A stretch of DNA of 26,628 bases from an uncultured Allobaculum sp. (GCA_910579655.1 CAJTVE010000047.1:1-26628); one strand, 5' to 3'; positions 15,888 to 24,122 are shown, counted from the stretch's first letter. Numbers and translations are program-made. Notes: generated by a model from the letters alone, not told the origin.

Positions 15888-16190
15888 TTAAAACGGATCC
15901 GTTAAATCCGGTGCCACAGCCGGTTTTTCTTCGACTTCCTTTTTTTCCTGGCGGATGACTTCAAACATCAAAGCGGCTTTTTCTTTGTTCGCCTGCTTTG
16001 GCGTATCTTTGACGACAACTTCCAGAATCCGGTTTCCGAATTCCAGAACAATGCAATCATCGATTTCGACCTCGCTTGAAGGTTTAGCCACGCGGCCGTT
16101 GAGCAGAATCCGTTTTTCTAACGCAAGCTGTTTAGCCGCTTCTCTTCGTTTGAGAATCCGGGCCGTTTTCAGATATTTATCCAGACGCAT
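15888..16190 (-). CDS. rqcP: S4 domain RNA-binding protein RqcP (YabO/Hsp15-like)
   Basis: RqcP binds stalled 50S-peptidyl-tRNA complexes and, with RqcH, supports alanine-tail elongation in ribosome quality control. The 100-residue protein starts directly with the S4 domain: MRLDKYLKTARILKRR, then LALEKRILLNGRVAKPSSEV (residues 22-41), the usual RNA-binding surface. A short Lys/Glu-rich tail completes it. Length and layout match YabO, with the tail slightly longer. Its ATG shares one base with the mfd stop codon (TGATG), indicating translational coupling. In Bacillus yabO lies a few genes downstream of pth-mfd, so synteny agrees. The terminator at 15763 closes the unit. Confidence 0.9.
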   Translation of the reverse strand: MRLDKYLKTARILKRREAAKQLALEKRILLNGRVAKPSSEVEIDDCIVLEFGNRILEVVVKDTPKQANKEKAALMFEVIRQEKKEVEEKPAVAPDLTDPF

Positions 16191-19100
16191 CAGGCGGCCT
16201 CCTTTCTAAACAGAGGGTCATTGAGGACCGAGGTAACTTTTTCAAATAATGGAATGTAGTTTTTCTTTTTCTCGAAGCTGACCGTAATCCGGCCGTTTTT
16301 GAACGTCATATTGACCTGGCGGCTGGCAGCGGACATCGCTTCAAACAATTTCAGGCCGTCCGCTTTGCGGCTCCAGTCACTGCTCATGACAATCTGAATC
16401 TTGTTATCGGATTCATTGACAGAATCAACACCTTCTTGCGAAGCGAATAAGTCCATTTTCTTCGCCGCAAACAGTTCCTGGACTTCTTTGGGGATCCGGC
16501 CGAATAAATCCGCCGTCTTCGTTTCATACTCTTCCAATTCTTTCTTGGTATGAATCGAACGGATTTCTTGATAGAGAGCCAGCTTATCCCCATCGTTCGA
16601 TGTAAATGGAGCGGGAATATAGCCGCCAGTTTCGATATTGGCCTGTTTGAGTGGAACTTCTGGTTCTTCGTTTTCCGGTTTGATGCCTTTTTTACGGGCG
16701 ATCGCCTGCGAAAGCATATCCAGGTACATGTCCAGGCCGACACTGTCAATAAAGCCAGCCTGTTTTGGCCCCAGCATGTCCCCGGCGCCGCGGATCGTTA
16801 AATCGCGCATCGCAATTTTATATCCACTGCCAAGCTGCGTGAATTCTTTGATGGATTTCAGACGCTTGGATGAATTTTCAGACAGCTGCTTTTGAGCCGG
16901 AACGAGCAGATAGCAATACGCCAGCTTTTCACGCCGGCCAACACGACCGCGAATCTGGTAGAGCTGTGACAGACCAAAGCGATCGGCGTTTTCAATAATG
17001 ATCGTGTTGGCATTGGCGATATCCAGACCGGTTTCGATGATGGTTGTGCACACCAGGATCTGATATTTTCCCTGTGAGAAATCCATCATGACATCCTCAA
17101 TCTGATCGCGCGTCATCTTGCCATGAGCTACTCCCACGCGCACATCCGGAAATTTTTCCTGGATCTGCTGGGCAGTGCGGTAAATATCTTCAACGCGGTT
17201 ATGCAAAAAGAAGACCTGACCATCACGGGCAAGTTCACGCTGGATGATTTCTTCAATCACTGGTCCTTTTTCTTCCATGATATAGGTCTGAATCGGATGG
17301 CGATGGGCTGGCGGGGTATTCAGCTGTGAAATCGTGCGGACACCGATTAAGGACATCTGCAAGGTTCGTGGAATTGGGGTTGCGGATAAAGCGAGAACAT
17401 CAATCGAGTTTTTCATCTCTTTGATGACCTCTTTGTGCTTGACGCCAAAACGCTGCTCCTCGTCAATGATCAGCAAGCCAAGATCCTTATATTGAATCTT
17501 CTTGGAAAACAGACGGTGAGTCCCCACTACAATATCAATCTGACCATCCGCCAGACCCTTGATGATTTCATTCATCTTTTTGGTCGAAACAAAACGGTTG
17601 ACCAGTTCAATGCGCACACCGGTATCTTCAAACCGTTTTTTCAGAGTCTGGAAATGTTGTAAGGAAAGAATGGTCGTTGGACAAAGGAACGCGACCTGCT
17701 TGCCAGCCATGACGGCCTTAAAGGCACACCGCATGGCCACTTCGGTTTTGCCATAGCCGACATCCCCGATCAACAGATGGTCCATTGGTTTTGGTTTTTC
17801 CATTTCCGCTTTGATTTCAGCCGTCGCCTGGATCTGGTCAGGCGTAGATTCATATTCAAAGGCTTCATCGAATTCCCGCTCCAATGCATCTTCTTTGGGG
17901 AATGCATAGCCGATATCTTCACTGCGGGCTGCATACAGTTCAACCAGTTTTCCAGCAATTTCTTCAACACGGGCGTTCACTTTACTTTTCGTCTTTTCCC
18001 ATTCCCCGCTGCCCAGTTTGGAAAGTTTGGTCTGGGTGCCTTCTTTGGAGACATACTTACGGACTAACTGGAACTGGCTGATTGGAACATACAGATCATC
18101 TCCGCCGCGATAGGCAACATGAAGGAAGTCATGTTTGACACCTTTGACTTCTCGGGTTTCTACCCCCAGATACTGACCGATGCCATAGGAGGCATGAACG
18201 ATATAGTCCCCAGGCTGAAGTTCGAGAATATCATTAAGCGCTGTCGATTGCGAGAAGGTTTTCTGATACGGAACTTTTCGGTTGAGATGACGGAAAATTT
18301 CCTTACGGGTATAGACAACGTAATCCGGAGTTTCAAAGCCCTGGTAGAAGATGGGGTCGGTGAATTTCAGTTTCGAAATATCCAGCTTTTCCTTTAACAG
18401 ATCGATATCTTCTTTTTCCAGGGCAAAATACACATTGTCTTTTGTGGCTTCCTGTGGAATCCATTCAAGATAGTTGAGCGCTGGCGGCTCAATGGTGCGG
18501 ATGCCAGATTCTACCGGATGATCAAAGTGAACGAACTCCTGAATCATCAGTGGCTTGTTTTTTGTCGTCATCTGATACAGATCATGGAACATGGTATAGC
18601 GGGGCAGTGCCTGGAAATCCTGGACTTCTTCTTGCATATACGTTGCATTATCCATGACGACTTTTTTTGCGGCCGCTTCAACGGCGTCTTCGGTAGAGAA
18701 AATGATCTGGGCATTAGGAACGTAATCAAGCAGGTTGTCCGTTTTCAGCCACGCATAGTAACGATAGAGGCGGGATTGGGGATCATACGTCTCAATCGCA
18801 CGCAGGTCTTGTTCAATCATCTCTTCGAGAAATTCTCTGCCAGCCGGATCCGTTTTCTGAAGCTGCGCCTCGAGTTTTTGTGGAATGATGGTTTTCAACT
18901 CTTCAATCTGTTCATCAGTAAAGAGGATTTCACTGGAAGGAACCAGAATGACTTCATCAACAGAACGGATGGTTCGCTGAGAATTTGGATTGAAGAATCG
19001 GATCGAATCGATTTCAGTATCAAAAAATTCAATTCGAATTGGATCTGGATAGTTCAGGGAGTAAACATCCAGAATGCCGCCACGGGTGGCATACGTACAA

Positions 19101-19594
19101 GGAATTTCAGTGTAGTTGACTTTGACATAGCCGATGCGGTTGAGCTTTTCTACCAGCTGGTCACGGCTGATTTCCATGCCTTCATGAATGTTCAGGCAGG
19201 AGTCATCAAAGAATTTGACATCTGGCATAAAACGGGTGAACGCAGCGGCATTTACGACGATGATTTTGTCAAAGTCCTGGCGCATCTGCACCATTGCTGC
19301 CAGCTGGTTATTCTTTTCCTCCGGACTGGCTGCAATCGCCGAGATCCGCAAAGATTCATCCATGACAAAAAGCAGCGCTTCCTGCTGGAGCATGGCCAGC
19401 CGGGTATATAGCTGCTGCGCTTCATATTTATTCTTTTTGACCACGATCCGAGTTTTATGATCCTGGGCAAAGGCGGCAGCAAGAAGCAAGGCTTCTTCCA
19501 TTTCGCCAAGGTTGCCCAGTCTGCCATCTGGCTTCATGAACTCTTTGGTCAGGGGGTTATGTTCTAATGATTGCAGAATTGGATTTTCGCTCAC
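16190..19594 (-). CDS. mfd: Transcription-repair coupling factor Mfd
   Basis: Mfd removes RNA polymerase stalled at DNA lesions and recruits UvrA. The 1134-residue protein has the expected order. UvrB-homology modules occupy the first 350 residues. The RNA polymerase-interacting domain begins at LQPGDYIVHASYGIGQYLG (about 450-500) and is CarD-like. The RecG-type translocase follows, with Walker A GDVGYGKTE near 608-616, DEEQ near 709, LSATPIPRTL just after it, and QIRGRVGRRE near 880. The C-terminal TRCF regulatory domain ends the protein. The start is a GTG at 19594 behind a very strong GGAGGAGG, the only near start that fits the family's N-terminus. It overlaps rqcP by one base. In Bacillus pth lies next to mfd; here a 1.2 kb gap separates them. 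Confidence 0.97.
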   Translation of the reverse strand: MSENPILQSLEHNPLTKEFMKPDGRLGNLGEMEEALLLAAAFAQDHKTRIVVKKNKYEAQQLYTRLAMLQQEALLFVMDESLRISAIAASPEEKNNQLAAMVQMRQDFDKIIVVNAAAFTRFMPDVKFFDDSCLNIHEGMEISRDQLVEKLNRIGYVKVNYTEIPCTYATRGGILDVYSLNYPDPIRIEFFDTEIDSIRFFNPNSQRTIRSVDEVILVPSSEILFTDEQIEELKTIIPQKLEAQLQKTDPAGREFLEEMIEQDLRAIETYDPQSRLYRYYAWLKTDNLLDYVPNAQIIFSTEDAVEAAAKKVVMDNATYMQEEVQDFQALPRYTMFHDLYQMTTKNKPLMIQEFVHFDHPVESGIRTIEPPALNYLEWIPQEATKDNVYFALEKEDIDLLKEKLDISKLKFTDPIFYQGFETPDYVVYTRKEIFRHLNRKVPYQKTFSQSTALNDILELQPGDYIVHASYGIGQYLGVETREVKGVKHDFLHVAYRGGDDLYVPISQFQLVRKYVSKEGTQTKLSKLGSGEWEKTKSKVNARVEEIAGKLVELYAARSEDIGYAFPKEDALEREFDEAFEYESTPDQIQATAEIKAEMEKPKPMDHLLIGDVGYGKTEVAMRCAFKAVMAGKQVAFLCPTTILSLQHFQTLKKRFEDTGVRIELVNRFVSTKKMNEIIKGLADGQIDIVVGTHRLFSKKIQYKDLGLLIIDEEQRFGVKHKEVIKEMKNSIDVLALSATPIPRTLQMSLIGVRTISQLNTPPAHRHPIQTYIMEEKGPVIEEIIQRELARDGQVFFLHNRVEDIYRTAQQIQEKFPDVRVGVAHGKMTRDQIEDVMMDFSQGKYQILVCTTIIETGLDIANANTIIIENADRFGLSQLYQIRGRVGRREKLAYCYLLVPAQKQLSENSSKRLKSIKEFTQLGSGYKIAMRDLTIRGAGDMLGPKQAGFIDSVGLDMYLDMLSQAIARKKGIKPENEEPEVPLKQANIETGGYIPAPFTSNDGDKLALYQEIRSIHTKKELEEYETKTADLFGRIPKEVQELFAAKKMDLFASQEGVDSVNESDNKIQIVMSSDWSRKADGLKLFEAMSAASRQVNMTFKNGRITVSFEKKKNYIPLFEKVTSVLNDPLFRKEAA

Positions 19595-19913
19595 AATTCC
19601 TCCTCCTTTCAGATTTCAGATCAATTCAAGATCCGTTTCTTTGTGACATCAAGTTCTTCGCTTTCCAATACAGACTCAACTCTTTCAGGATGGTCTTGTA
19701 TTTTTTTAATCAATATTTATCTTGATCAGTATTCACCTGATTTATCTGGTTGACGGGTTTAGCTTCCCCATTCAAAGCTAATCGATCTTATTTCTGATTT
19801 TTTGACAGAATTCAGATTTTTGAATTGCAGGGTTCGAACTCGATCCAGATGGATTCAATGAATTAAAGTCAGGATTTTGAAGCACTTTTTCAAAGATGAA
19901 TCTTCTTCCACTC

Positions 19914-19949
19914 AAAAATATCGGATTATGGTTGGCTAATCCGATATTT
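19914..19949 (-). terminator. Hairpin with 13-bp perfect stem
   Basis: AAATATCGGATTA (19916-19928) is the exact reverse complement of 19937-19949, with an 8-nt loop. On the minus strand the stem ends in TTTTT, the form of an intrinsic terminator. It would end a transcript from the small frame at 20050-20261. Confidence 0.7.
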
Positions 19950-20049
19950 GAAATGGTCGCAATTGTCAGGAATCCAATAGATCTGGATCCTTTCTGTAAG
20001 TCTTGGTTCAAGAAAAAAAGATTCAAAGACAGAGAATCAATCCGTTTTT

Positions 20050-20261
20050 TCAAAAGACTTCCAGATAGTTTATTATAGCCAGTTTCGATTCACAACGTTG
20101 ATTTATGGCCTGTTTTTCCGCCTTTTCAATTGATTCTTTCTTCAATTTTGAAAGATCAGCATCGGTCGTTGTCGGTTGACTTCCAGAACAATCCACCCAG
20201 AGCGAGCTTCCTTTTTTGGATCCTGATCGAACAAGTCCTTCATTTCTTTTTTATTTTCCAT
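20050..20261 (-). pseudogene. Small broken gene or pair of overlapping small ORFs
   Basis: A 39-codon frame (ATG at 20261, stop at 20142) encodes a charged peptide starting MENKKEMKDLFDQDPKKEAR. A second frame on the same strand ends at 20050 and reads PTTTDADLSKLKKESIEKAE before a hydrophobic end. Both have protein-like, hydrophilic composition in an otherwise very AT-rich stretch. They would join into one protein of about 70 residues after a frameshift around 20180-20200. A terminator lies 100 nt downstream. No Shine-Dalgarno precedes the ATG, but GATACT ends seven bases before it. I recognise no family; it could equally be chance. Confidence 0.3.
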
Positions 20262-20290
20262 TCCAGAAAGTATCTGCGTTGACAGTCATC

Positions 20291-20337
20291 AAAAAGCTAA
20301 AACCTGAGCAATCAGGGGAAAATCAGATTTAGCTTTT
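20291..20337 (-). terminator. Multi-stem hairpin with T tract, possible end of a small RNA
   Basis: AAAAGCTAAA (20292-20301) pairs with TTTAGCTTTT (20328-20337). Inside is a perfect CCTGA-GCAA-TCAGG hairpin (20303-20316). Outside, GACAG (20281-20285) pairs with CTGTC (20343-20347). On the minus strand five T residues follow the stem. No protein gene lies upstream of it on that strand within 350 nt, so it may end a small RNA or a lost gene. Confidence 0.5.
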
Positions 20338-20692
20338 CTCAGCTGTCATCCCTGTTGATTATCCTTCTGACACAAACAGCCAAGCTAAATTGATGAATAG
20401 TCAGAATTTGACGCTGGCCAGAACTATCTGTTTTTGCATCCCTTCTCAATCTGATTTTCCAAAATAAGTCAGAAATTTAAATTGATAAATTAAATTTGTT
20501 AAAATTTTTAATTGATATATTCCGTTACTTATTCTGGTGTTCTTAATAAATTCGTTGGTGATTAACGATATTAGATGTCAAATCTTAAAACCACTGATGA
20601 AAGCGGATTCTAGCTGATTTCAGCCAAATCCCTCATTTTTTAGGAATCCCATATGAATTTCTGATAAAACTGCAAATTTCGAAGAAAAATTT

Positions 20693-20740
20693 GTAAAAAA
20701 ATAAATTTTGCCTGATCACATTGGTTTCAGGCAAAATTTA
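20693..20740 (-). terminator. Terminator of pth
   Basis: A perfect 14-bp stem pairs 20702-20715 with 20727-20740 (core TTTTGCCTGA/TCAGGCAAAA), with an 11-nt loop. On the minus strand it is followed by ATTTTTTTAC. It is 77 nt after the pth stop. Confidence 0.85.
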
Positions 20741-20817
20741 CATTCAATTGACCAATTTGTGGTGAATCGATCAAAATAGGATTTTGAACTGATCAAAGCA
20801 GAAAACGATTGAAAGAC

Positions 20818-21669
20818 TTATTTGGATTCAGGTTTCGATTCAACGAAGAATTCAGCCCTCTCAATTTCACTTCCAGACAGAGAATAGGTCGTTTCCACGT
20901 GTTCTTCGGCTAATGGGCATTCGTTTTCGCTTCTTGCAATCACTGAGTTCGCATTGGCAGCGGAGTCTTTATCACAATTGGCGCTCTTAGAGTCTTTAGA
21001 ACCTTTAGAATCTTTAGAGTCATGGGAATCAAGCGTATACGTCGCTGTTTCTTCGTTATTGGTAAAGATTTGGGCCTTTTCTGGTGTTGGCTTGGGTTTT
21101 GCTTTCTTTGGTTTGACATTGTAGCGGTTCATGGTCTGTTCAAAGGTGTGATTTAAAGAGAACAGGGCTGCTTTAGCCGCCTGGTCAATGGCTTTATTGA
21201 GATCTTCGACTTCATCAGCCCTGAATTTGGTCAGAACATAATCGATAATCTTGATTTTCGGATCCCGGCCAATTCCAACACGGATCCGGTTGAAATCTTC
21301 ACCTAAAACGGAGCCGATGACGCTTTTCATCCCATTGTGGCCACCGGCAGATCCTTTGGTTTTCAGACGGATGGAACCAACAGGAGTATCCAGATCGTCA
21401 TAAATCACCAGGATATCCTTGCGGTCAATCTTGAAGAAGTCCATACAGGCCCGGACTGAGAAGCCGGACAGGTTCATATAGGTCTCTGGTTTTAATAAGA
21501 TAACGTCTTCCCCTCTCAGCTTGGTTTTGACGTAGCTGCCTTCAAACTTTTTCTTTGAAATCGACTGGTCTGTCATCTGTGCAATGCGATCCAAGACCAT
21601 AAATCCGGCATTGTGCCGGGTATTTTCATATTTCACGCCGGGATTTCCCAGCCCTACGATCAGTTTCAT
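20818..21669 (-). CDS. pth: Peptidyl-tRNA hydrolase with low-complexity C-terminal tail
   Basis: Pth releases peptides from prematurely dropped peptidyl-tRNA. Residues 1-185 are a complete Pth. They include GLGNPG (6-11), the catalytic His19 in NTRHNAGF, ETYMNLSG with the substrate-binding Asn, the conserved Asp in YDDLD (about 90-94), and SAGGHNGMKS near 108. The family normally ends around 185-200. Here a further 98 residues follow: a Lys/Pro-rich linker (KPKKAKPKPTPEK), then a Ser/Asp/Lys repeat (DSKDSKGSKDSKS) encoded by 9-nt repeats, then an acidic Ser/Glu-rich end. No domain is recognisable in the tail. AGGAGG lies at ideal spacing before the ATG at 21669. A terminator separates it from jag upstream, so it has its own promoter, not identified. 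A strong hairpin ends it. Confidence 0.93.
   Translation of the reverse strand: MKLIVGLGNPGVKYENTRHNAGFMVLDRIAQMTDQSISKKKFEGSYVKTKLRGEDVILLKPETYMNLSGFSVRACMDFFKIDRKDILVIYDDLDTPVGSIRLKTKGSAGGHNGMKSVIGSVLGEDFNRIRVGIGRDPKIKIIDYVLTKFRADEVEDLNKAIDQAAKAALFSLNHTFEQTMNRYNVKPKKAKPKPTPEKAQIFTNNEETATYTLDSHDSKDSKGSKDSKSANCDKDSAANANSVIARSENECPLAEEHVETTYSLSGSEIERAEFFVESKPESK
20985..21026. repeat. 9-nt repeats in the pth tail
   Basis: Four to five imperfect copies of TCTTTAGAA/G stand in tandem, encoding the Asp-Ser-Lys/Gly-Ser-Lys repeat in the Pth tail. Such short in-frame repeats are prone to copy-number change. Confidence 0.65.
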
Positions 21670-21823
21670 TGTGTGCCTCCTGTAATGCTCTTTCCTTACG
21701 TGGTATACGGATTGAATGAAATGGATTGAATGGATGATCTGAATCAGATGTTCACGATCAGATCAATTGTAGCCAAGCCAGAGCAAAAATCGCGAATGGA
21801 AGGCCTGCTTCTGGCCGATACAC

Positions 21824-21846
21824 GAAAAAAAAGGGCTTGCGCCCTT
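21824..21846 (-). terminator. Terminator of the rpmH-rnpA-yidC-jag unit
   Basis: On the minus strand AAGGGC pairs with GCCCTT (21846-21841 with 21836-21831) around a GCAA loop, followed by a run of at least six T. It begins 10 nt after the jag stop. Confidence 0.88.
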
Positions 21847-21856
21847 CATTTGTTCT

Positions 21857-22495
21857 TTATTCAGAAACTTTTCCTGGAGTGTAGAGAACGTGCAGCTGAC
21901 GTGCCACCCCTTCACCTTCGGATTTCGTGGTGATATCTTTCATGTCTGCCAGTGCGTTGTGAATTGCTTTACGCTCATCGGCTGGCATTGGCTCTAGAAC
22001 AGCATCCACTTTGGTCCGGCGAACATCCTGCGCTACACGGATAGCCATGCGGACGATCTTTTCGTAGCGTTCTTCTTTATAGCCATTGATATCAATCATC
22101 ATGCGGACATGCTTTTTAAATACACTGCTGGCTGCTGTGCGGACCAGGCGGTTGAAATCCTGTAAGGATCGGCCCTGACGGCCGATCATCACTGCGTTGC
22201 AATTGGTATCCACTTTAACACGATAGAAATCATCGTCTCCGTCTTTTTCCATCAGAACTTCGCACATGCCATCCATATCGGCATTGTCAAAGTATTCCTG
22301 AATGTAGTCATGGATAAATACAGCAATATCTGCTGGTGCCCAGGCTTCGATGGTCACGGTGCGTCCGATTCCGAGAAAGCCTGCTTTTTCTTCAACGACC
22401 GTGTAGGTCAGCTGGTCAGTGGTCACTTTTTTCTTTTTGCAGGCAGCTGCGAGTGCTTCTTCCAGCGTTTTTCCGGTAAAACGATCAAATTCCAT
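21857..22495 (-). CDS. jag: RNA-binding protein KhpB/Jag (EloR)
   Basis: Jag/KhpB (EloR in streptococci) is an RNA-binding protein linked to control of cell elongation and works with KhpA. The 212-residue product has the three standard parts: a Jag-N domain at about residues 3-52 (FTGKTLEEAL, GFLGIGRT), a KH domain at about 75-145 (MIGRQGRSLQDF as the GxxG-type loop), and an R3H domain at about 150-205 with the Arg-x3-His in ERKAIH. The ATG at 22495 is six bases after GGGA. An ATG two codons earlier (22501) is possible, and the frame extends to 22546 without family likeness. It follows yidC by about 180 nt, the usual neighbour, and ends the unit at the terminator just downstream. Confidence 0.93.
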   Translation of the reverse strand: MEFDRFTGKTLEEALAAACKKKKVTTDQLTYTVVEEKAGFLGIGRTVTIEAWAPADIAVFIHDYIQEYFDNADMDGMCEVLMEKDGDDDFYRVKVDTNCNAVMIGRQGRSLQDFNRLVRTAASSVFKKHVRMMIDINGYKEERYEKIVRMAIRVAQDVRRTKVDAVLEPMPADERKAIHNALADMKDITTKSEGEGVARQLHVLYTPGKVSE

Positions 22496-22678
22496 ACTCA
22501 TTCCCGCTTCTTTCTTCTTATCTTTGAGAAATTCTCGGCCGGTCATCTGCGACAGGAAGTTGGACCTGAACCGGCTTGTTTCTATAGATACCTTTTCTTA
22601 AAACTGATTTCCATCAATAGCCAGCGGACTGGATCTTGTGCGCAAATCCCTCCGTTTTCCTGACTGATGGTTTCAAGA

Positions 22679-23734
22679 TTACTTCTTACGGTTTTTCAGT
22701 ACGCCCTGGGCGCGTTTTTCAGCTAATTCTTTTTCGCGTTTTGCGCGTGCATCCTCAGAAATAAAGTGACTGAGAACGCTTGTTAAAGCACGAATGACAG
22801 AAGAAACCAGCCAGTAGAAAGACATGGCAATTGGCCATGACAGATACATGAAGGCGATTAATGCGGTGGTCATGTACATGGTCATATTCATCGTGTTGGC
22901 CATCATGCCAGCCTGTTTGTCCTGATTTTTGGCTTTGGTTTTCTTGTCGTCTTTTTTCGAAAGTTTATTCAGCCATTTTGGCAGCTGCAGCTGAATCAGG
23001 GACATCAGAATCATTAAGATATAAACCGTGATCAGTCCCCACTGCATGTGCTGGAAACCATATAATGGAGTTTCGGATAATGGCATACCCATGAAGCTTC
23101 CATAGACAGTTGTCGCTGCCCGCATGCAGGCATAGAACATACCCATCATGACAGGTAACTGAATAAACATGACGAGCATGCTTCCAAATGGATGCACATC
23201 GTTTTCGTCATAGAGTTTCTGCATTTCCTGGGCCATGAGCATTTTGGAACGTTCGTCGTTCTTGCCCTGGTATTTGGCCTGCAGTCTTTGCATTTCTGGC
23301 TGAATTTCCTGCATTCTCTGCTGGGAAATCTGTGATTTATATGTTAAAGCAAAGATTAACAGCTGAATGACTAAAGTAGCCAGGATGATTCCCCATCCGG
23401 CATCGGTAAAGCTGGCAAATAAGTTAATTAACTGGGCGATTGGCCAGACGATCAAACCGTCAAACCATCCCTGTTTCCAGCTTTCACCCCATGACGTCGG
23501 GGAAATGGTAATCGTTGATTCGGTCGAGGATTCGACTTCTTCTTTGAGCTGCTGATCAGAGACTTCGGAGATATTCACCTGATCTTTGTCGATGGTAACT
23601 TCGTGGAGTGCAATAACCTGATCCAGTTTCGTTTTGCCATCCTTTCCTCTCGGATTCGAGCAGGCGGAAAGACCCATCACTACCAGCATACAGAGAAGAA
23701 GGATCCGACACTTTTCAAGCAGAGTCTTTTTCAT
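22679..23734 (-). CDS. yidC: YidC/Oxa1-family membrane protein insertase (lipoprotein type)
   Basis: YidC inserts and folds membrane proteins, alone or with SecYEG. The 351-residue Gram-positive type starts with a lipoprotein signal, a hydrophobic core and LSAC lipobox with Cys25. An extracytoplasmic stretch and the five-helix core follow: helix 1 near residues 92-132, a cytoplasmic coiled hairpin (QQRMQEIQPEMQRLQAKY, 138-155), PFGSMLVMFIQLPVMMGMF (182-200), and further helices to about 320. The C-terminus is basic (KNRKK). In helix 1, GWGIILATLVIQLLIF has Gln124 where Bacillus SpoIIIJ has the groove arginine in the equivalent TLI(V)R context. An additional Lys/Asp-rich loop (KKDDKKTKAK, about 264) lies between helices. 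The gene overlaps rnpA by 20 nt. Confidence 0.94.
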   Translation of the reverse strand: MKKTLLEKCRILLLCMLVVMGLSACSNPRGKDGKTKLDQVIALHEVTIDKDQVNISEVSDQQLKEEVESSTESTITISPTSWGESWKQGWFDGLIVWPIAQLINLFASFTDAGWGIILATLVIQLLIFALTYKSQISQQRMQEIQPEMQRLQAKYQGKNDERSKMLMAQEMQKLYDENDVHPFGSMLVMFIQLPVMMGMFYACMRAATTVYGSFMGMPLSETPLYGFQHMQWGLITVYILMILMSLIQLQLPKWLNKLSKKDDKKTKAKNQDKQAGMMANTMNMTMYMTTALIAFMYLSWPIAMSFYWLVSSVIRALTSVLSHFISEDARAKREKELAEKRAQGVLKNRKK

Positions 23735-24080
23735 CTTTTTTTCCCTCTCTGAATTTCCGGCTTGCCTTCTCGTGCAGCCGGTACAGCATTTCTTTTCGCT
23801 CCTGATAATCCAGCTTTAAAAATGGGGGCCGGACAATCAGAATAGAGTCGAAACTCTCATCAAAAGTATACACGGAATCAATCAGAGCACGAACCTGTCT
23901 TTTGGTCCGATTGCGAATCACCGCATTTCCCAGCTTTTTTCCTACACTGATTCCCACGCGCGCTTTCTTCTCCTTAACCGGCTGTACATAAAGGATGTAA
24001 GCCGGTGAGGAAAAAGACTTCCGTCTGGAAATCATTGAAGAGAATTCCGTGTTTTTTAAAATTCTCTGATTTTTCTTCAT
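23715..24080 (-). CDS. rnpA: Ribonuclease P protein component
   Basis: RnpA is the protein cofactor of RNase P, helping the catalytic RNA bind pre-tRNA for 5' maturation. The 121-residue basic protein has the family's N-terminal KKNQRILKNTEF, the central beta sheet (RVGISVGKKLG), and the RNR motif in NAVIRNRTKRQVRAL (about residues 52-66). It ends in a charged tail. The last 20 nt overlap the yidC start region, so the two are coupled. The ATG at 24080 has no Shine-Dalgarno, and a terminator-like hairpin lies between it and rpmH, both of which would keep its output below L34. Confidence 0.95.
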   Translation of the reverse strand: MKKNQRILKNTEFSSMISRRKSFSSPAYILYVQPVKEKKARVGISVGKKLGNAVIRNRTKRQVRALIDSVYTFDESFDSILIVRPPFLKLDYQERKEMLYRLHEKASRKFREGKKDEKDSA

Positions 24081-24093
24081 AAGGTATGAACAG

Positions 24094-24121
24094 AGAAAAA
24101 AATCACCTTTGCAGGTGATTT
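24094..24121 (-). terminator. Attenuator hairpin between rpmH and rnpA
   Basis: On the minus strand AAATCACCT pairs with AGGTGATTT (24121-24113 with 24108-24100) around a four-base loop, and seven or more T residues follow. It begins right after the rpmH stop. Because rnpA, yidC and jag are downstream with no obvious promoter, it is likely a partial terminator that sets the ratio of L34 to RnpA. Confidence 0.8.
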
Positions 24122-24122
24122 A

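Larger units (their letters stand above)
19595..20817. other. AT-rich 1.2 kb gap between pth and mfd
   Basis: No intact gene of normal size. It contains three minus-strand terminator-like hairpins (19914-19949, 20291-20337, 20693-20740), the remains of a small minus-strand gene (20050-20261), and a very AT-rich tract at 20470-20520. The base composition is clearly lower in GC than the flanking genes. A 91-codon frame at 19778-20053 spans a hairpin, begins with TTG without a ribosome site, and is not credible. Confidence 0.5.

Noticed and set aside
18518..19411. Plus-strand 297-codon frame inside mfd
   Set aside because: An antisense shadow of Mfd; its composition follows the complementary codons and no family is recognisable.
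19828..19848. tRNA-like GGTTCGAAC string
   Set aside because: No flanking T-stem pairing, anticodon arm or acceptor stem could be built on either strand.
20889..20904. Possible parS site (GTTTCCACGTGTTC)
   Set aside because: It has an ACGTG core but an extra base and a mismatched right half compared with TGTTTCACGTGAAACA, and it lies in the pth coding tail. No better match was seen by eye in the window.
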